In this document: positions 9,969 through 17,932 of the stretch, one piece after another
Numbering within the stretch: position 1 is the stretch's first letter
How the letters are laid out: every line of letters starts with the position of its first letter
NCBI GenBank assembly: GCA_016212105.1
Contig: JACRHJ010000017.1
Span: forward strand, 1 to 32,887
Reading direction: 5' to 3'
DNA length: 32,887 bases
From: Nitrospirota bacterium
Lineage (GTDB): Bacteria; Nitrospirota; JACRHJ01
Made by a program: the position numbers and the translations under genes
Notes under the pieces: model-generated
The model's input: only the letters and a program-made list of their open reading frames with translations
Databases searched by the model: none
Told to the model about the DNA's origin: nothing

Positions 9969-11243
9969 ATGGAAAAGGTGCGTTCCCTGTTCCTCGGGCT
10001 GAGGAGGCTGGACCGCCGCCGCCTTGCGATACTGCTCGCGGTGGCGGGGCCCGGCATAATAACGGCCAATGCGGACAACGACGCGGGCGGCATAGCGACT
10101 TATGCCATCGCGGGCGCGCAGGAGGGGTACGGCCTTTTGTGGCTGCTGTTCGTCATCACGTTCAACCTCGCGGTAATCCAGGAGATGGCCGCGCGGATGG
10201 GGGCGGTGACGGGCAAGGGTCTTGCCGACCTCATCCGTGAGAAGTTCGGCGTAAAGCTCACGTTCGTCTGCATGCTCCTGCTCGTCATAGCTAACCTCAC
10301 CACCACCACGGCCGAGTTCGCGGGCGTCGCCGCCGCGATGAGCCTGTTCGGCGTAAGCAAGTACATCTCCGTACCGCTCGCCGCCGTCTTCGTCTGGGTG
10401 CTCGTGGTGAAGGGGAACTACAAGAGGGTCGAGCGCGTCTTCCTGATATTCTGCCTGGTGTTCTTCTCCTACGTCGTGTCCGGTGTGCTCGCGTCTCCGC
10501 CCTGGGGCGAGGTTATGGCCAGCATGGTCAGGCCGTCTTTCAAGCTCGACTCCTCCTACATAAACCTGTCCATCGCGCTCATCGGCACGACCATCACGCC
10601 GTGGATGCAGTTCTTCCTCCAGTCCTCGGTCGTGGACAAGGGAGTCCGTGCGGACAAGTACGGGTACACCCGTGTCGAGGTCTTCCTCGGGGCGCTGTTC
10701 ACGGACTTCATCGCGTTCTTCATAATCGTCGCCACGGCGGCGACGCTGTTCTCGCACGGCATACGTATAGAGTCGGCGGCGGACGCCGCTTTGGCCCTCA
10801 GGCCGCTTGCAGGGGACTACGCGTACATCCTTTTCGCCGTCGGGCTCCTGAACGCGTCTCTGATGGCCGCGTCCATACTTCCGCTTTCGACGTCTTACGC
10901 GGTCTGCGAGGCGTTCGGCTGGGAGTCCGGGATGGACAAGGGGTGGGAGGACGCACCGCAGTTCCTCGGCCTTTATACCGGCTTCATCGTCATAGGCGCG
11001 TTTATCATCATGCTGCCGGGCGTGCCGCTGTTCACGGTCATGCTCATATCGCAGACGGTGAGCGGGATACTTCTGCCGGTCATACTGATATTCATGCTGC
11101 TCATCATAAACGACCGCGAGGTCATGGGTAAGTACGTGAACGGCCCGGTCTTCAATACCGTCGCGTGGTTTACCGCAGGCGCGGTAATCGTCATGACCGC
11201 GCTGCTGCTGGCTACGACGGTGTTTCCGGATTTGTTCGGGTAG
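9969..11243 (+). CDS. Nramp-fold divalent metal transporter lacking the canonical metal ligands
   Basis: A 424-residue membrane protein with about 11 hydrophobic segments. The Nramp family moves Mn2+/Fe2+ with protons into the cytoplasm. TM1 aligns clearly (GPGIITANADNDAGGIAT, residues 27-44), but the DPGN motif reads D38-A-G-G41. TM6 reads GTTITPW (206-212), where the family has a MPH motif, so the soft-ligand Met is Thr210 and His is Trp212. Nramp-related Mg2+ transporters are known that lack this Met, and the upstream partner carries MgtE-type Mg2+-sensing domains. Mg2+ is therefore a reasonable substrate guess (inference). The start has only a weak SD. Confidence 0.88.
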   Translation: MEKVRSLFLGLRRLDRRRLAILLAVAGPGIITANADNDAGGIATYAIAGAQEGYGLLWLLFVITFNLAVIQEMAARMGAVTGKGLADLIREKFGVKLTFVCMLLLVIANLTTTTAEFAGVAAAMSLFGVSKYISVPLAAVFVWVLVVKGNYKRVERVFLIFCLVFFSYVVSGVLASPPWGEVMASMVRPSFKLDSSYINLSIALIGTTITPWMQFFLQSSVVDKGVRADKYGYTRVEVFLGALFTDFIAFFIIVATAATLFSHGIRIESAADAALALRPLAGDYAYILFAVGLLNASLMAASILPLSTSYAVCEAFGWESGMDKGWEDAPQFLGLYTGFIVIGAFIIMLPGVPLFTVMLISQTVSGILLPVILIFMLLIINDREVMGKYVNGPVFNTVAWFTAGAVIVMTALLLATTVFPDLFG

Positions 11244-11245
11244 GC

Positions 11246-11432
11246 AAATCCCCCCTGTAGTCCCCCCTTTTACAAAGTGGGGACAAGGCCTTTACCTCCC
11301 CCTTTGACAAAGGGGTAATGAGGGGGATTTAAGAAACTGCCGTACGCAATACACTTCTCGCCTCACGACAAAATTCCTGGATTCCCGCCGGAGTTTACCC
11401 CGGTATGCCTAAAGCCGGGGCGGGAATGACGG
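11246..11432. repeat. Family E element followed by a long family A palindrome
   Basis: Family E (11246-11332) is bounded by AAATCCCCCC and GGGGGATTT, with inner C-rich/G-rich arms (CCCCCTTT..AAAGTGGGG). Long family A (11376-11432) contains TTTACCCCGGTATGCCTAAA. Both lie in the Nramp-mtgA gap. Other E copies are at 17800-17932. Confidence 0.8.
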
Positions 11433-11449
11433 CTGATGCAACCCCCCCC

Positions 11450-11478
11450 TTGCATTACCCGCCAATCGGTATTATAAT
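11450..11478 (+). promoter_or_regulatory. Promoter giving a leaderless mtgA transcript
   Basis: TTGCAT (11450-11455), a 17-bp spacer and a perfect TATAAT (11473-11478). The expected start, about 7 nt beyond the -10, falls on the ATG at 11485. No SD precedes the ATG. Confidence 0.7.
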
Positions 11479-11484
11479 TCCCGC

Positions 11485-12402
11485 ATGCCAAAGAACATCA
11501 CCATCAAGAAAATCATAATCGGAGCAGCCGGACTGCTCTTCCTGTACATAGCCTCCGCGCTCGTATACCCGCCAGTTAGCTGGCTCGCCAAGGAGAACCC
11601 GAAGACGACGGCCATGATGGAGATCCGCGAGCGCGAGTGGAAGCGCGCGGGCAAGGACAGGAAGATTGACCAGCGCTGGGTCCCGTTCAATAGAATCTCT
11701 CCGTACATGGTAAAGGCGGTAATCCTCGCCGAGGACGACAAGTTCTGGTCGCACGAGGGCTTCGACGTCGAGGGCATCGAGAAGGCGATGGAGAAGAACA
11801 TCAAGAAGAAGAAGTTCAAGGCGGGCGGCAGCACCATCAGCCAGCAGCTCGCCAAGAACCTCTTCCTGTCCCCGTCCAGAAACCCGGTCCGGAAACTCAA
11901 GGAGGCGATACTGACGCTCCGTCTTGAGCGTGCGCTCAAGAAGCGCAGGATACTGGAGATATACCTGAACGTCGCGGAATGGGGAGACGGCATCTTCGGC
12001 ATAGAGGCGGCGGCGCGGCATTACTACGGCGTATCCGCGGCCTCGCTCAGCCCGTTGCAGGCGGCGCGCCTCGCTACCGTCCTGCCGAACCCGCGCAAGT
12101 ACAGCCCGACCGGCTCGTCGCGGTACGTGGAGCGGCGCTCCCGGCTTATATACAGGCTGATGGTCAGGCGCGGCGTGGTCGTGCAGGAGTTCGAGGACGT
12201 GATGAAGCCGCCTGAGGAGGAGGCCGCGACAGAGGGCGGCGAGGTCATGTCCAACATGTCCGGGGCCGCGCCTGCGGATGCGGCGCCGGAGAACGGCGAG
12301 ACCGGCGGCGAAGTCGCGCCCGAGGCCCCGGAGGATGCGTCGGCGGAGGGCGAAGCCCCCGCCACGACGCAGGATGCGCCGGTCGAGGAGCCGGGCCAAT
12401 AG
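11485..12402 (+). CDS. mtgA: Monofunctional peptidoglycan glycosyltransferase (GT51)
   Basis: A 305-residue protein with one N-terminal membrane anchor (about residues 9-28) and a periplasmic GT51 domain that polymerises lipid II into glycan strands. Motif 1 is EDDKFWSHEG with catalytic Glu83. GGSTISQQLAKNLFL starts at 114. The ERALKKRRILEIYLN motif includes Glu158, and EWGDGIFGIEAAARHYYG follows. No transpeptidase domain is present. The last 65 or so residues (from about 242) are low-complexity Ala/Glu/Pro and acidic, an unusual tail for MtgA. The ATG lies on the predicted transcription start, so translation is probably leaderless. Confidence 0.93.
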   Translation: MPKNITIKKIIIGAAGLLFLYIASALVYPPVSWLAKENPKTTAMMEIREREWKRAGKDRKIDQRWVPFNRISPYMVKAVILAEDDKFWSHEGFDVEGIEKAMEKNIKKKKFKAGGSTISQQLAKNLFLSPSRNPVRKLKEAILTLRLERALKKRRILEIYLNVAEWGDGIFGIEAAARHYYGVSAASLSPLQAARLATVLPNPRKYSPTGSSRYVERRSRLIYRLMVRRGVVVQEFEDVMKPPEEEAATEGGEVMSNMSGAAPADAAPENGETGGEVAPEAPEDASAEGEAPATTQDAPVEEPGQ

Positions 12403-12447
12403 GGGGCCGGTGGACCGTTACTATTAAACCGACAACAAAATGAGCAA

Positions 12448-12580
12448 ACTTCCTGGACCCCGTGTCAAGCACGGGGCGACGAACAAGCGCACTGGATTCC
12501 CGCGAAAGCGGGAATCCAGTGACTTTTCTTAATTCGCATGGTTTGCATATTAATGCTGCCGGATTAATAAGAATATATTC
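12448..12580. repeat. Element of about 130 bp, inverted copy of 7975-8106
   Basis: It reads CTTCCTGGACCCCGTGTCAA.., then a family A palindrome, then an AT-rich tail containing GCCGGATTAATAA. The reverse complement of 7975-8106 has the same three parts in the same order, including the AT-rich tail (GCCGGATTAATAAAA). These are two copies of one larger unit. Confidence 0.65.
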
Positions 12581-12607
12581 GTAAATTAATGCCACGTACC
12601 AAGCAAC

Positions 12608-12770
12608 GTCGTCCCGAGCGAAGCCGAGGGACCCACTGTTGACCTTGATCATAATAAGGCAGGGCCGACACATAGGTCGGCCCCTACAAATTGTAGGGGA
12701 GGACCTGCGTGTCCTCCCTTCTTATCATAATAAAATCAACAGTGGGTCCCTCGATTTCGCTCGGGACGAC
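12608..12770. repeat. Long nested inverted repeat (family H arms)
   Basis: Outer 35-bp arms (12608-12642 and 12736-12770) match at 33/35 positions as inverted repeats. Inside lie a family C hairpin (GGGCCGAC..GTCGGCCC), a 9-bp stem CCCCTACAA/TTGTAGGGG and a third stem GGGAGGAC/GTCCTCCC. A single family H arm recurs at 31812-31846. The rest of the gene-free stretch 12403-12871 holds only the element at 12448-12580. Confidence 0.85.
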
Positions 12771-12871
12771 ATAGTCCAGCGGTAGTTATTTACGGACATA
12801 GCCAAGACATCATCGCAGGTCACGCGCTCTAACGGCAACCACGACCTCCACTCAAAGATGACCGTCTCAAG

Positions 12872-13882
12872 TCAGTGACGGTTATTGGCGACAACGTTCT
12901 CCGGGTGCAGGTGCTTGGTAATATAGACCATCAGGCCGGTCGCGCCGAGCGCGGCGGCGAGGAGCCCGGCCGAGGCCGCGAGGTCCGCGAGCAGGGCCGG
13001 CTTCACCAGCAGCACTCCACCCAGGAACAGCATCATCATCCCGGACACGAGCTTCAGCTCCCTCCCCTGCCATTCCGTCAGCTTCCGAGAACCCAGCGTA
13101 ACGGTGAACAGCCCGACCATGGCCGCGAGCGGCAGGACGTAGACCGCGTTGTACAGCGCGAGGTACAGGTAATAGACGTGCGCGGGCAGGCCGTGCAGGG
13201 TCAGGATGCGTGTAAACACAAGCGGGAACCCGGCGGTGCACAGCAGCTCGTAGCTGTTCGCGGCGGCGGCGAGCGGGACGGCCGCGGCGAGCATAGTCCA
13301 TGTCGAGGCCGAGTGCATCAGCCCCCGCATCCTCTCGAACAGTTTCGGCTTCGCCCCTTCCGGTATGGAAAGAGACACTCCCTTCCCGAAATAGAAGAAG
13401 TCCTTTATGTTTATCGCCGCGACGACGACGGCCACAAGGCCGGCGACCGTCGTCACGATGCCCAGGCCGCCTATCAGCATGAATATGTTCAGCCAGGCCG
13501 CCATGAACAGGAAGTAGAAGACGCCGGAGAATACGACAAAGGTGGAGCCGATGACGAGCATCCGGAACCGCGACCTCGCATGCACCATCAGGCTCATGAG
13601 CGAGAACAGGACGAAGAAGGCGCACGGGTTGAAGCCGTCGAGGAGGGCGATCCCGGCGGTGATGAGCGGGAGCGACGCCTGTGCCGCGTCCACGTCTCCG
13701 ATGACGGGGAACGAGACAACCTCGCGGCCGGCCCCCTGCGCGGCCGCGCCGGAGAGCGTCGGGCCGCCGGGCCCGCCCGCGTCCCCGGCCATGAGCGGCG
13801 CGGCGGCGAGCACAAGGACGGCAACGGATGCGGCCAGCGCGAATAAGACCTGGCGCGCGGCTTGTCTGATAAATTCATGCAT
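12872..13882 (-). CDS. CcdA/DsbD-like thiol:disulfide transport membrane protein
   Basis: A 336-residue protein with an N-terminal signal/anchor (about 11-32), a short Gly/Ala-rich periplasmic stretch and about six to eight membrane helices. Two Cys residues sit where the CcdA/DsbD family carries its redox pair: DGFNPCAFF (Cys87) and YELLCTAGFP (Cys215). The family passes electrons from cytoplasmic thioredoxin to the periplasm, for example for cytochrome c maturation. That would suit an organism with exported cytochromes, though no ccm/ccs genes adjoin. It is longer than a bare CcdA and lacks DsbD's thioredoxin domain. Exact subfamily and partner are uncertain. No clear SD precedes the ATG. 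Confidence 0.8.
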   Translation of the reverse strand: MHEFIRQAARQVLFALAASVAVLVLAAAPLMAGDAGGPGGPTLSGAAAQGAGREVVSFPVIGDVDAAQASLPLITAGIALLDGFNPCAFFVLFSLMSLMVHARSRFRMLVIGSTFVVFSGVFYFLFMAAWLNIFMLIGGLGIVTTVAGLVAVVVAAINIKDFFYFGKGVSLSIPEGAKPKLFERMRGLMHSASTWTMLAAAVPLAAAANSYELLCTAGFPLVFTRILTLHGLPAHVYYLYLALYNAVYVLPLAAMVGLFTVTLGSRKLTEWQGRELKLVSGMMMLFLGGVLLVKPALLADLAASAGLLAAALGATGLMVYITKHLHPENVVANNRH

Positions 13883-13922
13883 GGCGTACCGCGCAGTGGT
13901 TTACGAAACCGGGCATGGTAAC

Positions 13923-13928
13923 AGTATA
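13923..13928 (-). promoter_or_regulatory. Extended -10 promoter of the CcdA/DsbD-like gene
   Basis: On the minus strand TGGTATACT is an extended -10 (TG-N-TATACT). The predicted start is near 13916, 34 nt before the ATG at 13882. The -35 region (GACATA) is poor, as is usual for extended -10 promoters. A family D repeat (13951-13990) lies immediately upstream. Confidence 0.4.
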
Positions 13929-14007
13929 CCAGAGCGCGCGTCCTTTATGTCCCCCTCGCCTTCCGGGAGAGGGGGTTGGGGGTGAGGGCGACCCACATCC
14001 TTCCGGC

Positions 14008-14042
14008 AAAATAAAACCCCGGCGGGACGACTCCCGCCGGGG
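14008..14042 (-). terminator. Intrinsic terminator of the cold-shock gene
   Basis: A perfect 10-bp stem CCCCGGCGGG / CCCGCCGGGG (14017-14026 and 14033-14042) with a 6-nt loop. It is followed on the minus strand by TTTTATTTT. It lies 34 nt past the csp stop. Confidence 0.9.
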
Positions 14043-14075
14043 CAATGAATGCGTTACGCCATGAAGCTCTTTATC

Positions 14076-14273
14076 CTATCCCCTCATCACGTTGCTGGCC
14101 TGGGGGCCCTTGGGCCCGTCGGTAATCTCGAACTCGACCTCCTGGCCTTCCTTGAGGGTCTTGTACCCGTCCATCGTAATGGCCGAGAAATGGACAAAAA
14201 CGTCCTTGCCGGAGTCCTGCTCGATGAAACCGTACCCCTTGCTGTCGTTAAACCATTTGACTTTGCCCTTCAA
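14076..14273 (-). CDS. Cold-shock domain protein (CspA family)
   Basis: A 65-residue single cold-shock domain, typical length. RNP1 is KGYGFIEQ (12-19) and RNP2 is VFVHF (25-29), the RNA/ssDNA-binding surfaces. The family melts mRNA secondary structure at low temperature or in growth transitions. I take TTG at 14273 as the start: GGAAGGAGG lies 7-8 nt upstream and the alignment begins at [10 protein letters not shown]. The open frame continues upstream but is not csp-like. It has its own promoter, a leader of about 145 nt and a terminator, so it is a stand-alone unit. Confidence 0.95.
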   Translation of the reverse strand: MKGKVKWFNDSKGYGFIEQDSGKDVFVHFSAITMDGYKTLKEGQEVEFEITDGPKGPQASNVMRG

Positions 14274-14418
14274 TTTCTTGCCTCCTTCCAGCGTTAGAAC
14301 CCGCCAAGCCCCCGGCGGACCGTACACCCGGCGTCTCCATACTGCCGGCCCCTTGCAAAACCCCTGCCACGTCCCGACACAATGACCGTGGCCCTCGCCG
14401 GACGACATTACCAGCTTA
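14274..14418 (-). promoter_or_regulatory. Long 5' untranslated leader of the cold-shock mRNA
   Basis: About 145 nt lie between the predicted transcription start and the TTG. The length is similar to cspA leaders, which act as RNA thermosensors in Escherichia coli. It is rich in G/C segments able to pair (for example around 14313-14360). I cannot confirm a cold-box motif. Confidence 0.5.
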
Positions 14419-14424
14419 GTTGTT

Positions 14425-14453
14425 AATTTATCAGGGATTTTTGGGCTTGTCAA
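14425..14453 (-). promoter_or_regulatory. Promoter of the cold-shock gene
   Basis: On the minus strand, TTGACA (14448-14453), a 17-bp spacer and TAAATT (14425-14430). The predicted start is near 14418. It lies between ftsK and csp, separating the two units. Confidence 0.65.
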
Positions 14454-14555
14454 TAACCCGAAAGGAGTACGGAAATGGTATAATGCATTGATATTACAGG
14501 ACAAAACGGCAATACGGCGAAAATCGCGCATAGTAAATATTATGCAGATTTTTTA

Positions 14556-16793
14556 TTACAAAGTAGAAGACGGCTTCCTGAGTACCTCGCGCTCCCTGCC
14601 GCCCTCTTTCTTGGGGCCTACGATGCCGTCCTCTTCCATGGCCTCGATGAGACGCGCGGCGGTCGGGTAGCCTATCTTCATCCTTCGCTGTAGGAGCGAC
14701 GCGGAGGCCTTGCCGGCCTGTACGACAAGCTCGACGGCCTGGTCGTAGCGCGCATCCCGGCCCTCCTCGTCGGAGGCCTCCGCGCCCGGCTTCTTCGGGT
14801 CGTAGACCGGCGGGTTTATCGCGGCAAACCGCTCGTAGCGCGGCCTCGCCTGACGCTTGAGGTGCGCGACCACCGCGTGTATCTCGTCCTCGGTGACGTA
14901 CGAGCCGTGTATGCGCGTAATCTTCGACGAGCCCGGCGGCATGAACAGCATGTCGCCCTTGCCGAGGAGCGCCTCCGCCCCGTTCGCGTCGAGTATGGTG
15001 CGCGAGTCGGTCTTGGACGAGACCTGGAAGGACATCCTCGCCGGGAAGTTCGCCTTTATGACGCCGGTCAGGACGTCCACCGACGGCCGCTGCGTGGCGA
15101 TGACAAGGTGTATGCCGGAAGCGCGGGCCATCTGCGCGAGGCGGGCGATCGAGTCCTCGACCTCCTTCGCCGCGACCATCATCAGGTCGGCAAGCTCGTC
15201 TATGATGACGACTATGTACGGAAGCGTCCCATCCTCGTTGACCACCGCCTGCTCGGGAGTGGACTCCGCCGCCCGCTCCTCGCCGAGGCGGGGGTGCGCC
15301 TTCTCCTCCATGACCTTTGTGTTATAGCCCTCGATATTCCGGACGCCCCGGCCGGCGAGGAGCTTGTACCTTTCCTCCATGACGACCACGACTTTACGCA
15401 GGGCGGAAGCGGCGCGGCGCGGCTCGGTGATTACAGCGTCGAGCAGGTGGGGTATTCCCTCGTACACCGAGAGTTCCAGCCGCTTTGGGTCCACCATCAC
15501 CATCCTGAGGTCGCGCGGCTTCGCGCTCATCAGGAGGCTCATGGTCATCGTGTTTACCGCGACCGACTTGCCGGAGCCTGTCGCGCCCGCGACCAGAAGG
15601 TGCGGCATCTTCGCGAGGTCCGACACGACCGGCGCGCCGTATATGTCCTTGCCGAGCGCGAGAGTGAGCGGGGACTTAGACTTCGAGAACTCGGCGGACG
15701 AGAGAATCTCCTTGAAGAAGACGTCCTCGCGGACGTTGTTGGGAATCTCGATGCCGACCGCGGCCTTGCCGGGCAAAGGCGCGACTATCCTGACCGACTC
15801 GGCGCGCATGGCGAGCGCGAGGTCGTCCGCGAGGGCCGCGACCTTGTTCACCTTTACCCCCGAGGCGGGCTCGAACTCGTACATCGTGACGACCGGGCCG
15901 GGGTGCACCTGTGCGACCTTGCCGTCCACGCCGAAGTCCCTTATCTTCTTTTCGAGGATGTTCGAACTCATGATGAGCGAGCCCTTGTCCACCCTCTTCC
16001 TGTCGGACGGAGGCGAGACGAGGAGCGACATCGGCGGCAGGGTGTACTCCTTGTCCGGGCCGGTGAACGGCAGGGACTCCTGGAGCCTAGACTGCGGCGG
16101 GGGCGGCGCGGGCTTGGCTGCGGTCTCGACGATCTCCGGCGGGGCCTCGGGCGGTGCCTCCTCGCGCTCCTCCATCGCCTTCACCCGCTTCTTGCGCTCG
16201 TCGTACTTCATCCAGTGCGTGCGCGCCCTCTCGGCGAGCCTTGCCGAGTACTCCTTGACCCCGGAAATGATGGTCATGAGGGAAAGCGCGGTCGAGACGA
16301 CCAGCCCGGCCAGCAGGAGGGTTACCGCCAGTATGTAGGAGCCGGCCGGGCCGAATACGTCCATGACAGGCCGGGCGACCAGCTCTCCGAACAGCCCGCC
16401 GGCACGTATGCCGCCGAAGGCCAGGTGCTCATAGCTGAGCCTGAGGAGCGTGGAGGTGGAGAAAAGGAGCGTCAGCGCGCCGAGCACGCGGAGTGCCCTG
16501 TGCGCCTGCAGCCTGCCGGTTATCTTGTTGATGCCGTATACGATGAGGAAGAGCGGGACGAGGAACGCGCCTCCGCCGGCGAACTGGAAGAGCGCGTCCG
16601 AAAGGTACGAGCCGAACGGGCCGGCGATGTTGCCGGTTTCCAGCTTCGTGGATGCCGAGCCCCAGGACGGGTCGAGCGGGTCGTATGTCAATAGCGACGC
16701 GGCGACAAGCAGCCCGGTCCCGGCCGCGAGTATGCCCAGGGCCTCTGCCTTGTGGTCTCTCTGTTTTTCCGGGTCGGCCTTTCGGTTCGTCAT
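14556..16793 (-). CDS. ftsK: DNA translocase FtsK
   Basis: A 745-residue protein. The membrane domain (about residues 18-175) has four to five hydrophobic segments, followed by a short Pro/Glu-rich linker (about 205-240) much shorter than in E. coli. The alpha/beta motor domain has Walker A GATGSGKS (403-410), Walker B VIIDELADL (529-537) and IATQRPSVDVLTG (566-577). The gamma winged-helix domain, which reads KOPS orientation sequences, is at about 681-743. FtsK pumps DNA at the septum and activates XerCD dimer resolution. The ATG at 16793 has no evident SD, so leaderless translation is possible but the promoter boxes are weak. Confidence 0.96.
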   Translation of the reverse strand: MTNRKADPEKQRDHKAEALGILAAGTGLLVAASLLTYDPLDPSWGSASTKLETGNIAGPFGSYLSDALFQFAGGGAFLVPLFLIVYGINKITGRLQAHRALRVLGALTLLFSTSTLLRLSYEHLAFGGIRAGGLFGELVARPVMDVFGPAGSYILAVTLLLAGLVVSTALSLMTIISGVKEYSARLAERARTHWMKYDERKKRVKAMEEREEAPPEAPPEIVETAAKPAPPPPQSRLQESLPFTGPDKEYTLPPMSLLVSPPSDRKRVDKGSLIMSSNILEKKIRDFGVDGKVAQVHPGPVVTMYEFEPASGVKVNKVAALADDLALAMRAESVRIVAPLPGKAAVGIEIPNNVREDVFFKEILSSAEFSKSKSPLTLALGKDIYGAPVVSDLAKMPHLLVAGATGSGKSVAVNTMTMSLLMSAKPRDLRMVMVDPKRLELSVYEGIPHLLDAVITEPRRAASALRKVVVVMEERYKLLAGRGVRNIEGYNTKVMEEKAHPRLGEERAAESTPEQAVVNEDGTLPYIVVIIDELADLMMVAAKEVEDSIARLAQMARASGIHLVIATQRPSVDVLTGVIKANFPARMSFQVSSKTDSRTILDANGAEALLGKGDMLFMPPGSSKITRIHGSYVTEDEIHAVVAHLKRQARPRYERFAAINPPVYDPKKPGAEASDEEGRDARYDQAVELVVQAGKASASLLQRRMKIGYPTAARLIEAMEEDGIVGPKKEGGREREVLRKPSSTL

Positions 16794-16816
16794 GGACGTC
16801 TATGCTGCCACGGTTG

Positions 16817-17130
16817 TCATTCTGAACCCTTCGGCGGAGTTTACCCCGGTATGCATGAAGCCGGGGCTCAGGGTAAACTCCGCGAAGAATCCGCCTGTAA
16901 TCCAATATTGTAGGGGCGCGGATTCCGCGCCCGAACCACAGAACCTTGTTTTTATGTAGGGGCCGACCCGCGTGTCGGCCCTTCCTTGTTTTGTATTTGC
17001 TTGTCTTTGCGAGCGGAGCGAAGCAATCTCCTCCACTTGCTCTTTAAGGAGGAGATTGCCGCGTCGTCCCGCGATGCGCGGGACTCCTCGCAAAGACATG
17101 CAAGAGGGCGGGCACGGGGACCCGCCCCTA
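16817..17130. repeat. Composite of A-, C- and B-family repeats between purE and ftsK
   Basis: The gene-free stretch 16794-17199 holds a rearranged long family A with GGAGTTTACCCCGG twice in inverted form (about 16830-16885), a family C copy (about 16955-16983), paired B arms (about 16999-17030 and 17050-17098) and another C-like GGGCACGGGGACCCGCCCC (about 17109-17130). The second B arm is interrupted by a small palindrome TCCCGCGATGCGCGGGA, apparently a repeat inserted into a repeat. Confidence 0.75.
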
Positions 17131-17199
17131 TATAAAACCATTCACGAACACGGGCCACCGTTCATTCCTGCCAGTCCCTATTCCCCTAATCCCTGCCGT

Positions 17200-17697
17200 T
17201 TACATCGCCTCGACGGCCTTAGCCTTTTCCTCGACCTCGCGCGCCATCCTGAGCTTGAACTCGTCGAGCTTCCTGGCTACCTTCGCATCCTTCAGCGAGA
17301 TTATCTGCGCCGCGAGGATGCCCGCGTTCTTCGCCCCGGCCTTGCCGATGGCCATCGTGGCGACGGGTATGCCGCCCGGCATCTGCACCGTGGCAAGCAG
17401 CGCGTCCAGCCCCTTGAGCGCGGACGAGTCTATGGGGACTCCTATTACCGGCAGCGTGGTGGACGCTGCCATCACGCCCGCGAGGTGCGCGGCCGCCCCT
17501 GCCCCTGCTATGATAACCATCAGGCCGCGTTCGCGCGCGGTGGAGGCGAAGGTGTGGGCGCGCTCCGGCGTCCTGTGCGCGGACGCGACGGTCATCTCGG
17601 ACTTTATCCCGAAGCCCTCCAGCGCCTTTTTCGCCTCCATCATTATCGGGGCGTCGGAGTCCGAGCCCATTATTATGCCGACCAGCGGTTTGGACAT
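17200..17697 (-). CDS. purE: N5-carboxyaminoimidazole ribonucleotide mutase
   Basis: A 165-residue class I PurE, which moves the carboxyl group of N5-CAIR to give CAIR in purine synthesis. GSDSD (11-15) and SAHRTPE (39-45) line the active site. GAGAAAHLAGV includes the catalytic His71, and MPGGIPVATMAIG follows. I place the start at ATG 17697 because AGGAG lies 9 nt upstream. The in-frame ATG 30 bp earlier lacks a SD. purK, its usual partner, is not adjacent, and neighbouring gaps are repeat-filled. Confidence 0.95.
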   Translation of the reverse strand: MSKPLVGIIMGSDSDAPIMMEAKKALEGFGIKSEMTVASAHRTPERAHTFASTARERGLMVIIAGAGAAAHLAGVMAASTTLPVIGVPIDSSALKGLDALLATVQMPGGIPVATMAIGKAGAKNAGILAAQIISLKDAKVARKLDEFKLRMAREVEEKAKAVEAM

Positions 17698-17744
17698 CTC
17701 TGAGTTCTCCTGTAAATGACGTGACACGTGTTCGTGGATATTGT

Positions 17745-17932
17745 AGGGTGGGCTGCGCCCACCATGCCTTTTATATAGGGGCGACCCGCGCCCGCCCTCT
17801 TAAATCCCCCTCATTCCCCCTTTTTCAAAGAGGTCAGTGGAAGAGACGCCCCCTTCCCCCCTCCCCCGCAGGTGGGGAGGGGGAAGAGTACTGTCCCCAC
17901 TTTGAAAAAGGGGGGACTACAGGGGGGATTTG
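17745..17932. repeat. Family C copies plus a family E element interrupted by family D
   Basis: In the 347-bp gap 17698-18044. E arms AAATCCCCCTCATTCCCCC (about 17801-17820) and the inverted arm ending GGGGGGATTT (17932) enclose a complete D-like palindrome (about 17850-17890, CCTCCCCC..GGGGAGGGGG). This reads as D inserted into E. GC-rich family C-like arms (about 17745-17800) precede it. Confidence 0.75.
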
